A program made the translations under genes and the position numbers. A stretch of DNA of 64,000 nucleotides from Geminicoccus harenae. GTDB lineage: Bacteria > Pseudomonadota > Alphaproteobacteria > Geminicoccales > Geminicoccaceae. Positions 43,824 through 52,210 of the stretch are shown piece by piece. The number at the start of each line of letters is the position of its first letter. Positions within the stretch are counted from its first letter, which is position 1. Location of the stretch: assembly GCF_019800005.1 (NCBI RefSeq), contig NZ_JABGCL010000013.1:1-64000 (forward strand). Direction: 5' to 3'. The notes beneath the pieces were generated by a model. That model saw nothing but the letters and a program-made list of their open reading frames with translations, did not search any database and was not told where the DNA came from.

Positions 43824-44138
43824 CACGTTCACTGCAGCGTTGGTTGTCCGGGCTCGGCTTGCCACGCAGGCGGCCAGGATGCAGCGCATAACTTATGCGC
43901 TCCGTCGTTCGCTGCCCGGTAGGCACGGGAAGACCTCGCATCAACCGGTTCTTTTCCTGGCGTTACTGGAAGCCGACAGAATCCTGGTGCAATAGGCGGC
44001 CCACTCTGTTAAGCGGCACCGTTCGTTCGATCCGTCCGGTTTCAGGATACGTCGAGCGCAGCGGCATCGATGTTCTTCAGGCCTTGCCGGCCTGCATCTG
44101 CAGTGCGGATGCAGTTATTTCTCAGGATCAACAAGTCC
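43824..44138. other. 315-bp divergent intergenic region
   Basis: No gene supported. Apart from the palindrome at 43884-43900 it contains a 7-bp inverted repeat CTGCATC/GATGCAG (44092-44098/44108-44114) just upstream of the hyaluronidase-like gene, which could form a 5' UTR hairpin 24 bases before the chosen start codon. Confidence 0.5.
43884..43900. promoter_or_regulatory. perfect 17-bp palindrome upstream of the MFS gene
   Basis: GCGCATAA-C-TTATGCGC, 8-bp arms around one base, 61 bp upstream of the MFS start and within the divergent region. This is a strong candidate operator for a dimeric regulator (GntR- or MarR-like size). No regulator gene adjoins it; the XRE gene at 45117 is the nearest intact one. 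Confidence 0.6.
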
Positions 44139-45050
44139 ATGCTATTGCGCAAGATCGCGCTGGCCCTGGCAATGGTGATTGCCGCCGGCGTTCCTATGCC
44201 CGCACTGGCTGTCAAGCCGGCCCAGGCGAAGAAATTCCCGGTCTATTACGCGCTGAAGTTCAACCAGCCGGTGAGCGGCTTCGAGCAGTGTGGCCTGAGG
44301 GCCCTGCCGATCATCTATCCGGGCTCGCTGTTCAAGGGGAGCAAGCTGGGCGACCGGCCGGACTACGCGCAGCTCCGCAAGGTGGGGGCGCCCACGGTGC
44401 GCAACGCCACGGCGAACACCGCTGACAAGCTCGCGGTCCTGGACGTGGAAGGCAGCTGGGACCTCCAGCCCGGCGACAGTGCCGCGGTGATGGCGGGCAA
44501 GGCCCTCGACTATCAGGACCTGCTGCACTTCCTGAAGCTGGAGCTGCAGAGCCTGCGGGCGACCGCCAGGCTCGGCTACTTCCGGGTAGCGCCGCCGGCC
44601 TTCTACCAGAGCCCAGGCAAGAACGGGCAGAAGACGCCCTATGAACTCGCCACTGCCGCCCTGAAGAAGGTCGGCAACGAATCGGACGCGCTGTTTCCCC
44701 AGCTCTACGGCTACACCACGCCCGAGAACTTCCGGGCCTATGCCAACGGCACGCTGAGGGTCGCGCGGGCGAACTGGCCGGGCAAGCCCGTCTATCCCTT
44801 CCTCTGGATGCAGCGCCGGGTCGACCCGGCGCGGACCGGCGGGCAGCTCCGTCACGAATTCCTGCCCAAGGGGGCGTTCGGCCTGCAGCTCCAGGCGGTC
44901 AAGGACGCCGGGGCCGAAGGGGTGGTGATCTGGGGTACGGTCGGCGACGGGCAGGCTCGGGCCGACTGGAACAGGAATGCCGACTGGTGGCTGGAGACCA
45001 AGTCGTTCCTGAAGAAGCAGGGCGTCGACCTAAAGGCCTGCAAGCTCTAG
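44139..45050 (+). CDS. secreted hyaluronidase-like (GH56-type TIM barrel) protein
   Basis: About 303 residues with signal peptide MLLRKIALALAMVIAAGVPMPALA. The mature part has a DxE motif in LAVLDVEGSWDL, placed like the catalytic DWE of GH56 hyaluronidases, then LGYFRVAPPAFYQS, VYPFLWMQRR and AVKDAGAEGVVIWGT near the C-terminus, where hyaluronidases have a similar WG-containing strand. It may cleave a glycan in the periplasm or outside the cell. The assignment is by motif memory only, and bacterial GH56-like proteins are unusual. ATG 44109 would add ten residues. No neighbour is clearly related. Confidence 0.5.
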   Translation: MLLRKIALALAMVIAAGVPMPALAVKPAQAKKFPVYYALKFNQPVSGFEQCGLRALPIIYPGSLFKGSKLGDRPDYAQLRKVGAPTVRNATANTADKLAVLDVEGSWDLQPGDSAAVMAGKALDYQDLLHFLKLELQSLRATARLGYFRVAPPAFYQSPGKNGQKTPYELATAALKKVGNESDALFPQLYGYTTPENFRAYANGTLRVARANWPGKPVYPFLWMQRRVDPARTGGQLRHEFLPKGAFGLQLQAVKDAGAEGVVIWGTVGDGQARADWNRNADWWLETKSFLKKQGVDLKACKL

Positions 45051-45116
45051 CCGCGGGCGCGCCAGCCGCTATCCTGGGAAGCGTCGGACATCGGCCTCCT
45101 TGGAGGATGCGAGGAC

Positions 45117-45698
45117 ATGGCGGAGGTGGCGATCGCCTGCCACGATCCAACCAGGCTCGGCCGCTCCCTGCGGGGCTGGCGGGCGCTCAGGCGGGTCAAG
45201 CAGAGCCACGCGGCGGAGCTGCTGGGCGTGACCCAGGCCACCGTGTCGCGCTGGGAGAACGGGCAACTGGCACCCGATCCGGACGGGCAGCGGGCGATCC
45301 GCCTGCTGCTCCAGGCACGGCTGGACAGCGCCGCCGATTTCGAGCTCGCCCGCATGGTGCGCCGCTCCACCGCGCCGGTCCATCTGGTCTGCGACCTGAC
45401 CCACCGGCTGCTGGCGCTCTCCGCGGCGCGGGAGCGTTATTGCCGGGTGCCGGCGACGGAGCTGATCGGCACCTCGCTCTGGCCCTGCGCCAGCCCCGGC
45501 ATCATCGCGGCCGAGGCAAGGCTCGGCGAACTCGGCTGGTTCGAGCCAGCCGCCCCGGCGGTCGAGCTGCAGACCGGGGCCAACGACGGCGCGCTCATCC
45601 AGATCCAGGACAGCCGGCTGCGCTGGGTGCGCTTCCAGCTTTCCGACGGCAGCTTCGCCCGGCTGGCGGAGACGCTGGCCCATGGCCGAGACGCCTGA
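45117..45698 (+). CDS. XRE-family helix-turn-helix regulator
   Basis: 193 residues. The N-terminal HTH (about 14-65) contains GWRALRRVKQSHAAELLGVTQATVSRWENGQLAPD, a clear XRE/Cro-type fold. The C-terminal 120 residues (LVCDLTHRLLALSAARERYCRVP... GTSLWPCASPG) look like a PAS-type sensor domain and end in WVRFQLSDGSFARLAETL. Signal and targets are unknown. It lies 66 bp after the hyaluronidase-like gene. GTG or ATG choices do not matter: the ATG at 45117 has GAGGAC upstream. Confidence 0.8.
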   Translation: MAEVAIACHDPTRLGRSLRGWRALRRVKQSHAAELLGVTQATVSRWENGQLAPDPDGQRAIRLLLQARLDSAADFELARMVRRSTAPVHLVCDLTHRLLALSAARERYCRVPATELIGTSLWPCASPGIIAAEARLGELGWFEPAAPAVELQTGANDGALIQIQDSRLRWVRFQLSDGSFARLAETLAHGRDA

Positions 45699-45782
45699 GC
45701 CCGGGAACCGCCTGGACGGTTCACCTGCTGACTCGATGGTACTATCGTTCGCGGCAGACGGCCGCTCGGGAAGGTGCACCGC

Positions 45783-46103
45783 ATGATTCGCCATGTCGTC
45801 CTGTTCAAGCCGCGCGAGGATCTGCCCAAGGGCGAGTTGCAGAAGATCTTCGACGGCTTGGCTGCCCTGCGTCATGCGATCCCCGGCATGATCGACTTCC
45901 ACGGCAGCGAGAACTGCAGCCCGGAGGGCCTGAACCGGGGCTACACGCACGGCTTCACCATCGACTTCATGGACGTGAAGGCCCGCGACACCTACCTGGT
46001 CGACCCGGAGCACAAGGCGCTGGGCGAGCGGCTCAGCGCCGCGGCGGATGGCGGCAAGGGCGGGCTGCTGGTGTTCGACATCAACCTGTCCGACGCCCAC
46101 TAG
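45783..46103 (+). CDS. Dabb (stress-responsive alpha/beta-barrel) domain protein
   Basis: 106 residues from ATG 45783, with GGGAAGG upstream. Sequence MIRHVVLFKPREDLPKGELQKIFDGLAALRH and the later ARDTYLVDPEHKALGERL match the Dabb domain, a dimeric ferredoxin-like fold seen in stress-response proteins and some cyclases. Its own function is unknown. It is convergent with the DUF488 gene, 16 bp apart. Confidence 0.8.
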   Translation: MIRHVVLFKPREDLPKGELQKIFDGLAALRHAIPGMIDFHGSENCSPEGLNRGYTHGFTIDFMDVKARDTYLVDPEHKALGERLSAAADGGKGGLLVFDINLSDAH

Positions 46104-46119
46104 GCCCCAGCCGGCGCGG

Positions 46120-46551
46120 TCAGGCCAGGAGGTGGCGGGTCGGCAGGTCCAGCCGCTCGGCGATGACCAGCCGGTGGCAGTGGTGCAGCTGCCGCTCGTA
46201 GCAGAGCAGGCAGCAGCGCCGCCGCCCGGCGAGCTCGCGCAGCAGCTCGAACTCGTGGACGGCCTCCGGCGTTTCCAGATGCGCCGTGAAGATCCGGCGC
46301 ATGTCGTCATAGTGGCCGGTGCGGGCGGCCAGGCGTCCCGCGGCGGGTGTACCCAGGGCGCGCAGGTGCAGGTACTCGACGCCGATCGCCGCGACGCCCG
46401 AGCGCAGCGCGTTCTTGGCGAAGCCCGGCCGGCGCGAAGCGGAGACCGCCCGGACGTCGACCAGCATCTCCACCCCTGCCCCAGTCAACGCATCCAGTAC
46501 GTCCCGCTGGGCGAGGCCCTCGTAGCCGATGGTGAACAGGGGTTCGGTCAC
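46120..46551 (-). CDS. DUF488-family protein
   Basis: 143 residues. The family signature is clear: FTIGYEGLAQRDVLDAL, VEMLVDVRAVSASRRPGFAKNAL, and a C-terminal CCLLCYERQLHHCHRLVIAERL with the conserved cysteine and histidine pairs. The biochemical role of DUF488 is not known to me. It lies 17 bp downstream of the broken ParE gene on the same strand. Confidence 0.85.
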   Translation of the reverse strand: MTEPLFTIGYEGLAQRDVLDALTGAGVEMLVDVRAVSASRRPGFAKNALRSGVAAIGVEYLHLRALGTPAAGRLAARTGHYDDMRRIFTAHLETPEAVHEFELLRELAGRRRCCLLCYERQLHHCHRLVIAERLDLPTRHLLA

Positions 46552-46568
46552 GGCAAGGCTCCGCGATG

Positions 46569-46853
46569 CTAGAAGACGAGGTCATCTAGGTAGCGCGCAC
46601 CATGCACTACTCTGACGATGTCGACCCCGCCTGGTCGGGGCCAGTACAGGATCAGGTACTTGCCCACCACCCGACCGCGTTTGTGACGCGAGTTCGAGCC
46701 GTGCCCGCCCAAGCAGTGGACACTCGCCCAATACGCGGCAGGCCTTCTCGATCCTGTCGATCAGGCGCAAGGCAGCTACCGATTGGCCGCCGCGACATAA
46801 TCCATGAGTTCCGCGAGGTCGGCCTCGGCGGCCGGCCTGAACCGGAAGCTCAT
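46569..46853 (-). pseudogene. ParE/RelE-family toxin gene with two frameshifts
   Basis: Three minus-strand frames join into one ParE-like protein. From ATG 46853: SFRFRPAAEADLAELMDYV then AAANR and a stop. In the next frame: VAALRLIDRIEKACRVLGEC, PLLGRARLELASQTR. In the third frame: VVGKYLILYWPRPGGVDIVR then VVHGARYLDDLVF and a stop at 46569. The order and spacing follow plasmid-stabilisation toxins, so two small indels (near 46778 and near 46675) have broken a once intact gene. As written no full toxin can be made. The antitoxin gene upstream is intact. Confidence 0.75.
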
Positions 46854-46883
46854 GGGAGCTCAGGAGGTCCCGCCCGTTTCGTC

Positions 46884-47147
46884 CTAGCGCTTGCGCAGCC
46901 GGGCCAGGACGAGCGTGCCTTCCTCGGCAGGCCCGCTTTCCAGCCCGTCCTGCCAGCGCTGGCGCAGTTCCTCGACCTGCCGGGCACGCGCCTTCTGGTG
47001 CTCCATCCACAGGCGCAATGCATCGCGCACCACCTCGCTGGCCGACGCATACTGGCCGCTCTGGACGACATCCCGCACCAGATGCGCCATCTCCTGGGTG
47101 ATGGCGACCGTGATCCGCTCGACACCGGGCTGCGCCATGATCGACAT
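46884..47147 (-). CDS. ParD-like ribbon-helix-helix antitoxin
   Basis: 87 residues (84 if starting at ATG 47138). The N-terminal half GVERITVAITQEMAHLVRDVVQSGQYASASEVVRDALRLWMEHQ (split here as residues 9-51) is a standard ParD/CopG ribbon-helix-helix DNA-binding domain. The charged C-terminal tail (RQVEELRQRWQDGLESG) is the toxin-neutralising part. It precedes the damaged ParE gene by 30 bp and lies 59 bp downstream of the ABC permease gene on the same strand. With no working toxin it may persist as an orphan repressor or be decaying. Confidence 0.8.
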   Translation of the reverse strand: MSIMAQPGVERITVAITQEMAHLVRDVVQSGQYASASEVVRDALRLWMEHQKARARQVEELRQRWQDGLESGPAEEGTLVLARLRKR

Positions 47148-47206
47148 CCGCACAAGCTGCACCGGCTCCAGTATGAAGGATTCATACCCACTGGCCAAGC
47201 AGCGCC

Positions 47207-48031
47207 TCATCCCCCCTTCACCGCCCCCGCCGTCAGCCCGGCCACGATCTGGCGCTGTGCTGCCACGGTCAGCAGCAGCACTGGCAGGGTCACCAGCAGG
47301 GCGCCGGCGGCGAGCGGCCCCCAGCTCAGCTGCTCGAACGAGATCATGTTGTAGACCGCGACGGGCAGAGTGCGGGTCTCGCGGCCGGCCAGCACGATGC
47401 CGAACACGAAATTGTTCCAGGAGAAGATCACCGCCAGGATGAAGGCCACGGTGATGCCGGGCTTGGCGATCGGCAGGGCCACGTGGCGGAACACCTGCCA
47501 GCGCGAGGCGCCGTCGATCACGGCGGCTTCCTCCAGCTCGAGCGGCGTGGTCTCGAAATAGCCGATCATGATCCAGATGATGATCGGCACGGTGATCACC
47601 AGGTGGATGATGATCTGCGGCAGGAGCGTGCCCATCAACCCCAGCCACTGGAAGAGGAGGAAGAGCGGGATCAGGTAGGACAGGCCGGGCGTCATCCGTG
47701 CGATCAGCACGACCACCGCGGACTTGGTGGCCTTCATCCGCGCCATGCCGTAGCCGGCGGGCACGCCGACCAGCAGGCCCAAGAGGGTGGCGGAGCCGGT
47801 GACGAGCACGCTGTTCAGGAAGTAGGTGCCGAAGCGGTTGGATTCGAGCACCGCCGCATAGTTGGCCCAGGCGAAGGTCTCCGGGATCAGGATCGGCGGG
47901 TAGGCGGCGTTGTCGATCTCGTATTTGAGCGAGAGCGACAGCATCCAGACGAAGAACAGGACCGCCGGCGAGACGATCATCAGGACCGCGAACCACAGCC
48001 CGATCCGGTTCAGGAGCCGCTTCGCCCTCAT
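47207..48031 (-). CDS. carbohydrate ABC transporter permease (CUT1, MalG-like)
   Basis: 274 residues, six transmembrane helices, EAA loop LEEAAVIDGASRWQVFRHVALPIAKPG. The N-terminus RAKRLLNRIGLWFAVLMIVSPAVLFFVWMLSLSL is typical of the MalG subunit. ATG 48031 overlaps the stop of the upstream permease by 4 bp. It is last in the operon binding protein-MalF-MalG, which lacks an ATPase gene. Confidence 0.87.
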   Translation of the reverse strand: MRAKRLLNRIGLWFAVLMIVSPAVLFFVWMLSLSLKYEIDNAAYPPILIPETFAWANYAAVLESNRFGTYFLNSVLVTGSATLLGLLVGVPAGYGMARMKATKSAVVVLIARMTPGLSYLIPLFLLFQWLGLMGTLLPQIIIHLVITVPIIIWIMIGYFETTPLELEEAAVIDGASRWQVFRHVALPIAKPGITVAFILAVIFSWNNFVFGIVLAGRETRTLPVAVYNMISFEQLSWGPLAAGALLVTLPVLLLTVAAQRQIVAGLTAGAVKGG

Positions 48032-48963
48032 GCGCCGATCCCGACCTCGGTCCACTGGACGCGCTTCTTCAGCCAGAGCAGCAGGACCGCCAGGCCGATC
48101 ACCATGAGGAAGAACACCACCGCGATCGCCGAGCCGTAGCCGATGTCGTAATAGGCGAAGGCGACGCTGTAGAGGTAGAGGTTGATCGTCTCCGACGCGG
48201 TGCCGGGCCCGCCCTGGGTGATCGCGTAGATGATGTCGAAGCTCTTGATCGCGTCGATCGAGCGGATGATCGCCGCCACCATGACGAACGGCAGCACCAG
48301 CGGCAGGGTGATGTGCCAGAACATCTGCCAGCCGCTGGCGCCGTCGATGAGGGCACTCTCATAGGGTTCGGTCGGGATCGCGGCGAGCCCGCCCAGCACG
48401 ATCAGCATGACCAAGGGCGTCCACTGCCAGGTCTCGACCAGCACCAGCGACGGGATCACCGTGGCCGGGTGGAACACCCAGAGCTGCGGCGGGATGCCGA
48501 CCAGCGAGAGCAGGTAGTTCAGCACGCCCAGTTGCGGGTGGAACATCATCGCCCAGACCAGGGCGATGGCGACCGGCGTCGCCATCATCGGCATGACGAA
48601 CAAGGCGCGCAGGAAGCCGCGCGCCTTGAAGTTCTGGTGGAACACGATGGCCGAGAACAGGCCCAGCACCACCGGCAGGATCACCGCCAGTGCCGTGAAG
48701 TAGAGCGTGTGCCAGAGCGCATCGTGGAAGCGCAGGTCGGTCAGGAGACGCCCGAAATTGGCCAGGCCCACGAAGCTGCTGCCGCCGCCGATCTGCCACT
48801 CGTTCAGGCTCATCCAGATGGTGAACGCCCAGGGGAACACGATCACCGAGGCGACCACGATGAGCGCCGGCAGCACGAACGGCCAGAGCGAGCCGCCGGC
48901 CCGCCGGCGCGAGGCCGGGGGCGCGGCGGCGGCAGGCTTTTCCAGGGCCAGGCTGGACGTCAT
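48028..48963 (-). CDS. carbohydrate ABC transporter permease (CUT1, MalF-like)
   Basis: 311 residues with six transmembrane helices after an Ala/Pro-rich cytoplasmic start. EAA loop YESALIDGASGWQMFWHITLPLVLP. The start overlaps the binding-protein stop and its stop overlaps the next permease, both by 4 bp, so all three genes are translationally coupled. Confidence 0.87.
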   Translation of the reverse strand: MTSSLALEKPAAAAPPASRRRAGGSLWPFVLPALIVVASVIVFPWAFTIWMSLNEWQIGGGSSFVGLANFGRLLTDLRFHDALWHTLYFTALAVILPVVLGLFSAIVFHQNFKARGFLRALFVMPMMATPVAIALVWAMMFHPQLGVLNYLLSLVGIPPQLWVFHPATVIPSLVLVETWQWTPLVMLIVLGGLAAIPTEPYESALIDGASGWQMFWHITLPLVLPFVMVAAIIRSIDAIKSFDIIYAITQGGPGTASETINLYLYSVAFAYYDIGYGSAIAVVFFLMVIGLAVLLLWLKKRVQWTEVGIGA

Positions 48964-50285
48964 GCCTCGCTCTTGTCGAGCACCGGCTGGAACTGCTGCG
49001 TCGCCTGCTTGAGCAAGGCAGCGGGATCACCCTCGGAGAGCAGGGTCGTGAGCGCCGTGCCGAACGTGTCACGGAACTCGGTGACCGGGATGATGACCGG
49101 CAGGCCCAATTCGCTGACCTCGGCCGACCCCGCCACGCACTCGACCCATTCGGCCGGCAGCGTCACGCCCTTGCGCACCTCGGGATCGTTCAGGATCGAC
49201 TTGCGGAACGGCACGCCGCCGCCGGCCTGCAGGAGCCTGCTGCCCATCAGCTTGGAGACTGCCCACTGGCAATAGAGGTAGCCAGCCTCCTTGTTGCTGC
49301 TGGCCTCGGCCACGCCGATTCCGTCGCCGAACGTGGCCGAGACCTGCTTCACCGGGCCCTTCGGCATCACGCCGTAGCCGACCTTGCCCACGATCCGCGA
49401 CTTGGTCGGATCCTCCAGCGGCGGGGCGAAGCCCACCCCGTCCATCCACATGCCGACCTTGCCCTGCAGGAAGGCCGACTGGCATTCCGACCAGTTGAAG
49501 CCGGCCACACCGGGCGGGGCCGACTTGGTGAGCAGGCGCTGGTAGAGCTTGGCCGCCTCGATCGCCTCGGGCGTGTCGGTCTTGAGCTGGCCCTGCTCGT
49601 CGACCATGGTGCCGCCATAGCCCAGCAGGAACGAGGTCCAGACCGGCACGTTGGCGTTGCGCAGGCCGCGGGCCACGAAGCCGTACTCGCCGTTCGCGGG
49701 GTCGGTCAGCTTCTCGGCGGCCGTAACCAGTTCGTCGAACGTCGTGGGATAGGCCACGCCTTTGCGCTCGAACATCTCCTTGTTGTAGTAGACCATCCAG
49801 TAGTCGACCGAGAACGGCAGCGAGCGCATCTCGCCGGCATCGTTCTTGGCGTAGAGCAGGCCTGCGGCGGAGAAGTCGTCCTCGGTCAGCGTCGCCTCCG
49901 TGAGGTTGCTGTCCTTGAGGAACTGCGAGAAGTCGGCCAGCCATCTGGCCTTCTCGAACTGGCGCTTCTGCACGTGATAGCTGAGATGGATCACGTCGAA
50001 GCTGGGCGAGCCGGAGGTCAGCTCGATCACCGCCTTCTGGCGCTGCTGCTGCTCGGGGATCTGCTCGGAGCCCACCCGGATGCCGGTGAGCTCGGTGAAC
50101 TCGTCCTCGTATTTCTGCAGCGTCTCGCCACGCGGCCCCTTGGTCAGCATGACCTCGAGATCGGTGCCCTCGAACGCCTTCCAGGCCGGATCGGCCCATG
50201 CCAGCCGCGCCCCCGAGAGCCCGAAGGCACCGGCCGCCATCGTGCCGGCCAGCACCGAACGCCGCGTCGTCCTGCCGAATCTCAT
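48960..50285 (-). CDS. carbohydrate ABC transporter substrate-binding protein (family 1)
   Basis: 441 residues. The N-terminus MRFGRTTRRSVLAGTMAAGAFGL carries a Tat-type RR signal. The mature protein reads LEVMLTKGPRGETLQKYEDEFTELTGI, FDVIHLSYHVQKRQFEKARWLADF and ends near ALTTLLSEGDPAALLKQ, as in family-1 sugar-binding proteins. Ligand unknown; the divergent DapA-family enzyme and GntR gene suggest a sugar acid or amino sugar. ATG 50285 is chosen for its GGGAGGCGAG Shine-Dalgarno and the Tat motif. Confidence 0.87.
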   Translation of the reverse strand: MRFGRTTRRSVLAGTMAAGAFGLSGARLAWADPAWKAFEGTDLEVMLTKGPRGETLQKYEDEFTELTGIRVGSEQIPEQQQRQKAVIELTSGSPSFDVIHLSYHVQKRQFEKARWLADFSQFLKDSNLTEATLTEDDFSAAGLLYAKNDAGEMRSLPFSVDYWMVYYNKEMFERKGVAYPTTFDELVTAAEKLTDPANGEYGFVARGLRNANVPVWTSFLLGYGGTMVDEQGQLKTDTPEAIEAAKLYQRLLTKSAPPGVAGFNWSECQSAFLQGKVGMWMDGVGFAPPLEDPTKSRIVGKVGYGVMPKGPVKQVSATFGDGIGVAEASSNKEAGYLYCQWAVSKLMGSRLLQAGGGVPFRKSILNDPEVRKGVTLPAEWVECVAGSAEVSELGLPVIIPVTEFRDTFGTALTTLLSEGDPAALLKQATQQFQPVLDKSEA

Positions 50286-50438
50286 TTCGCTCGCCTCCCC
50301 GTCCGGCCGCCATTCTGGCGCGGCCTGTTCATGGCGCGATGCCAGTCGCCGGTCTCCTGCCGGGCTCGGCATCACTTCCTGATCGTTTCACAGGAACAAA
50401 CATGGACCCGGCGACCCTGCAAGCGGAATATCCTCGCA

Positions 50439-50473
50439 CTGACATGTCAGCCATGGCATCAGTCTGTCGACAG
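50439..50473. promoter_or_regulatory. two palindromes in the divergent ABC / DapA-like promoter (candidate GntR operators)
   Basis: CTGACATGTCAG (50439-50450, perfect 12 bp) and CTGTCGACAG (50464-50473, perfect 10 bp) lie 24 bp apart centre to centre in the 214-bp region between the divergent binding-protein and DapA-like genes. The FCD-type GntR gene at 51387 is the natural candidate to bind them. Confidence 0.5.
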
Positions 50474-50499
50474 GGCTGGCTCGAATGGCGGAATGACGG

Positions 50500-51390
50500 A
50501 TGGCGGGCGAACGGTTCGGACTATCGGCGGCACTCGCGACCCCGTTTGCCGAGGATGGCGGCATCGACCTCATGCGGCTGGTGCGCCATGCGAGCTGGTG
50601 CCTTGCCAATGGCTGTGCCCGGGTCACCCTGTTCGGCACCACCGGCGAGGGCGCCTCGATCGGGGACAGCGAGCGCGAGGCGGTCTGGCAGGCCCTGGAG
50701 GCCGCCGGCATCAGCGAGCACCGCCTGATCGGCGGCGTCGCTGCCTCTTCCATGGAATCGGCGCTGTTCCAGGTGGGCCAGGCCTATGAGCACGACGCCC
50801 ATGCCGTCCTGCTGCCGCCTCCCTTCTACTTCAAGGACCTCGACGACGAGGGCCTGTTCCGCTGGTTCGCCCGCCTGATCGAGCTTCTGGGCGGCCGCGC
50901 CCGCGACCTGCTGCTCTACCACATCCCGTCCGTCACGGCGGTCCCGCTCAGCCTGGCGCTGGTGACGCGCCTGGCCGAGGCGTTTCCGGGCGTGGTGACC
51001 GGGGTGAAGGATTCCTCGGGCGACTGGGCTTATGCGGAGGCCCTGCTCGCCGCCCATGCCGACCGGCTGACCATCCTGATCGGCGACGAGCGCCAGCTGG
51101 CGCGGGCAGTACGGCTGGGCGGCCAGGGGGCGATCTCCGGCCTGGCCAATCTCTGCCCTGCGGCCCTGCTGCCGCTCGCCACCGAGGGCCGGGACGATGC
51201 ACGGATCGCGCCGTTCGTGGATGCGATCTGCGGCCAGCCGGTGATCCCGGCGGTCAAGGCGCTGGTGGCGGCGCAGACCGGCGACCCCGCCTGGACAGCG
51301 GTGCGCCCCCCGCTCCTGCCGGCCAGCGATGTCGGGTCGCTCCTGCCGCTGCTGGACGGGATGCTGTCCCGGCAAGCCACCGCGACATGA
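50500..51390 (+). CDS. dihydrodipicolinate synthase/N-acetylneuraminate lyase family protein
   Basis: 296 residues, DapA/NanA TIM-barrel superfamily. GTTGE motif at 46-50, the proton-relay tyrosine Y140 in LLYHIPSV, and the Schiff-base lysine K170 in GVKDSSGD are all present. Superfamily members condense or cleave 2-oxo acids with aldehydes (DapA, NanA, KDG aldolase, HogA). The location beside a carbohydrate ABC importer and GntR regulator favours a catabolic aldolase or dehydratase over lysine synthesis. The GntR start overlaps its stop by 4 bp. Confidence 0.85.
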   Translation: MAGERFGLSAALATPFAEDGGIDLMRLVRHASWCLANGCARVTLFGTTGEGASIGDSEREAVWQALEAAGISEHRLIGGVAASSMESALFQVGQAYEHDAHAVLLPPPFYFKDLDDEGLFRWFARLIELLGGRARDLLLYHIPSVTAVPLSLALVTRLAEAFPGVVTGVKDSSGDWAYAEALLAAHADRLTILIGDERQLARAVRLGGQGAISGLANLCPAALLPLATEGRDDARIAPFVDAICGQPVIPAVKALVAAQTGDPAWTAVRPPLLPASDVGSLLPLLDGMLSRQATAT

Positions 51391-52064
51391 GCATACCGGA
51401 GGCCGGCGACGGCGCTGTTCAGCTGAAGCTGCGCGAGCAGGCCTATGACCGGTTCACCCGGCAGCTCCTCACCCGCGAGCTGCGGCCCGGCCAGTTCGTC
51501 TCGCAGCGCGAGCTGGTGGCGCTCACCGGCATGAAGCTGGGCGCCATCCGCGAGCTGATCCCGCGCCTGGAGGCCGAGGGTCTGATCCGCACCGTGCCGC
51601 AGCGCGGCATGCAGATCGCCCATCTCGACCTGAACCTGATCCGCGACGCCTACCAGTTCCGCCTGTTCCTGGAGGGCCCCGCCACCCGCCTGTTCGTCGA
51701 GACCGCAGCCGACGAGGTGCTCCAGGCCCTCCATGCCCGCCATCTCCTGGTGATCGAGCGCGCCCGCGCCGAAGGCCATTCGGCGGAACTAGAGGCGCTG
51801 GCCCAGGCGACCGACTGGGGCATGCACGACCAGATCATCGACTCGCTCGGCAACGAGATCATCAGCAAGGCGTACCGGGTCAACTCGATCAAGATCCGCT
51901 TGATCCGCGATGCCGCCACCCGCATCGACGCGCTGGTGGTCCCGGTCATGGAGGAGCATCTGCGCATCGTCGATCGGATGCTGGCCCGCGATGCCGCCGG
52001 TGCCGAGGCCGCGATGGCGGCGCACATCCAGCACGCCCGCAACCGGGCACTCGGGATGGGCTGA
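51387..52064 (+). CDS. GntR-family regulator, FCD subfamily
   Basis: 225 residues. Winged helix (about 15-75): FTRQLLTRELRPGQFVSQRELVALTGMKLGAIREL. The rest is an all-helical FCD ligand domain with metal-ligand-like positions in the DWGMHDQIIDSLGN and EEHLRIVDRM helices and AAMAAHIQHARN near the end. ATG 51387 overlaps the DapA-like stop (ATGA). It probably controls its own operon and the divergent ABC genes through the palindromes near 50439-50473; the effector is unknown. Confidence 0.85.
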   Translation: MSIPEAGDGAVQLKLREQAYDRFTRQLLTRELRPGQFVSQRELVALTGMKLGAIRELIPRLEAEGLIRTVPQRGMQIAHLDLNLIRDAYQFRLFLEGPATRLFVETAADEVLQALHARHLLVIERARAEGHSAELEALAQATDWGMHDQIIDSLGNEIISKAYRVNSIKIRLIRDAATRIDALVVPVMEEHLRIVDRMLARDAAGAEAAMAAHIQHARNRALGMG

Positions 52065-52210
52065 AGCCGGCATCCTGCGGCCTCCTGCCCCGAGGCAGTC
52101 GGACGATTTCACGTTCAGGCCATGGCCATGCTGCCCTATCGTCCATCCCGTTCAGGGAATGGCCGGCCGTCGCCAGGAGGCGGCGCGCCCAATCACGAGG
52201 AAACGACGCC

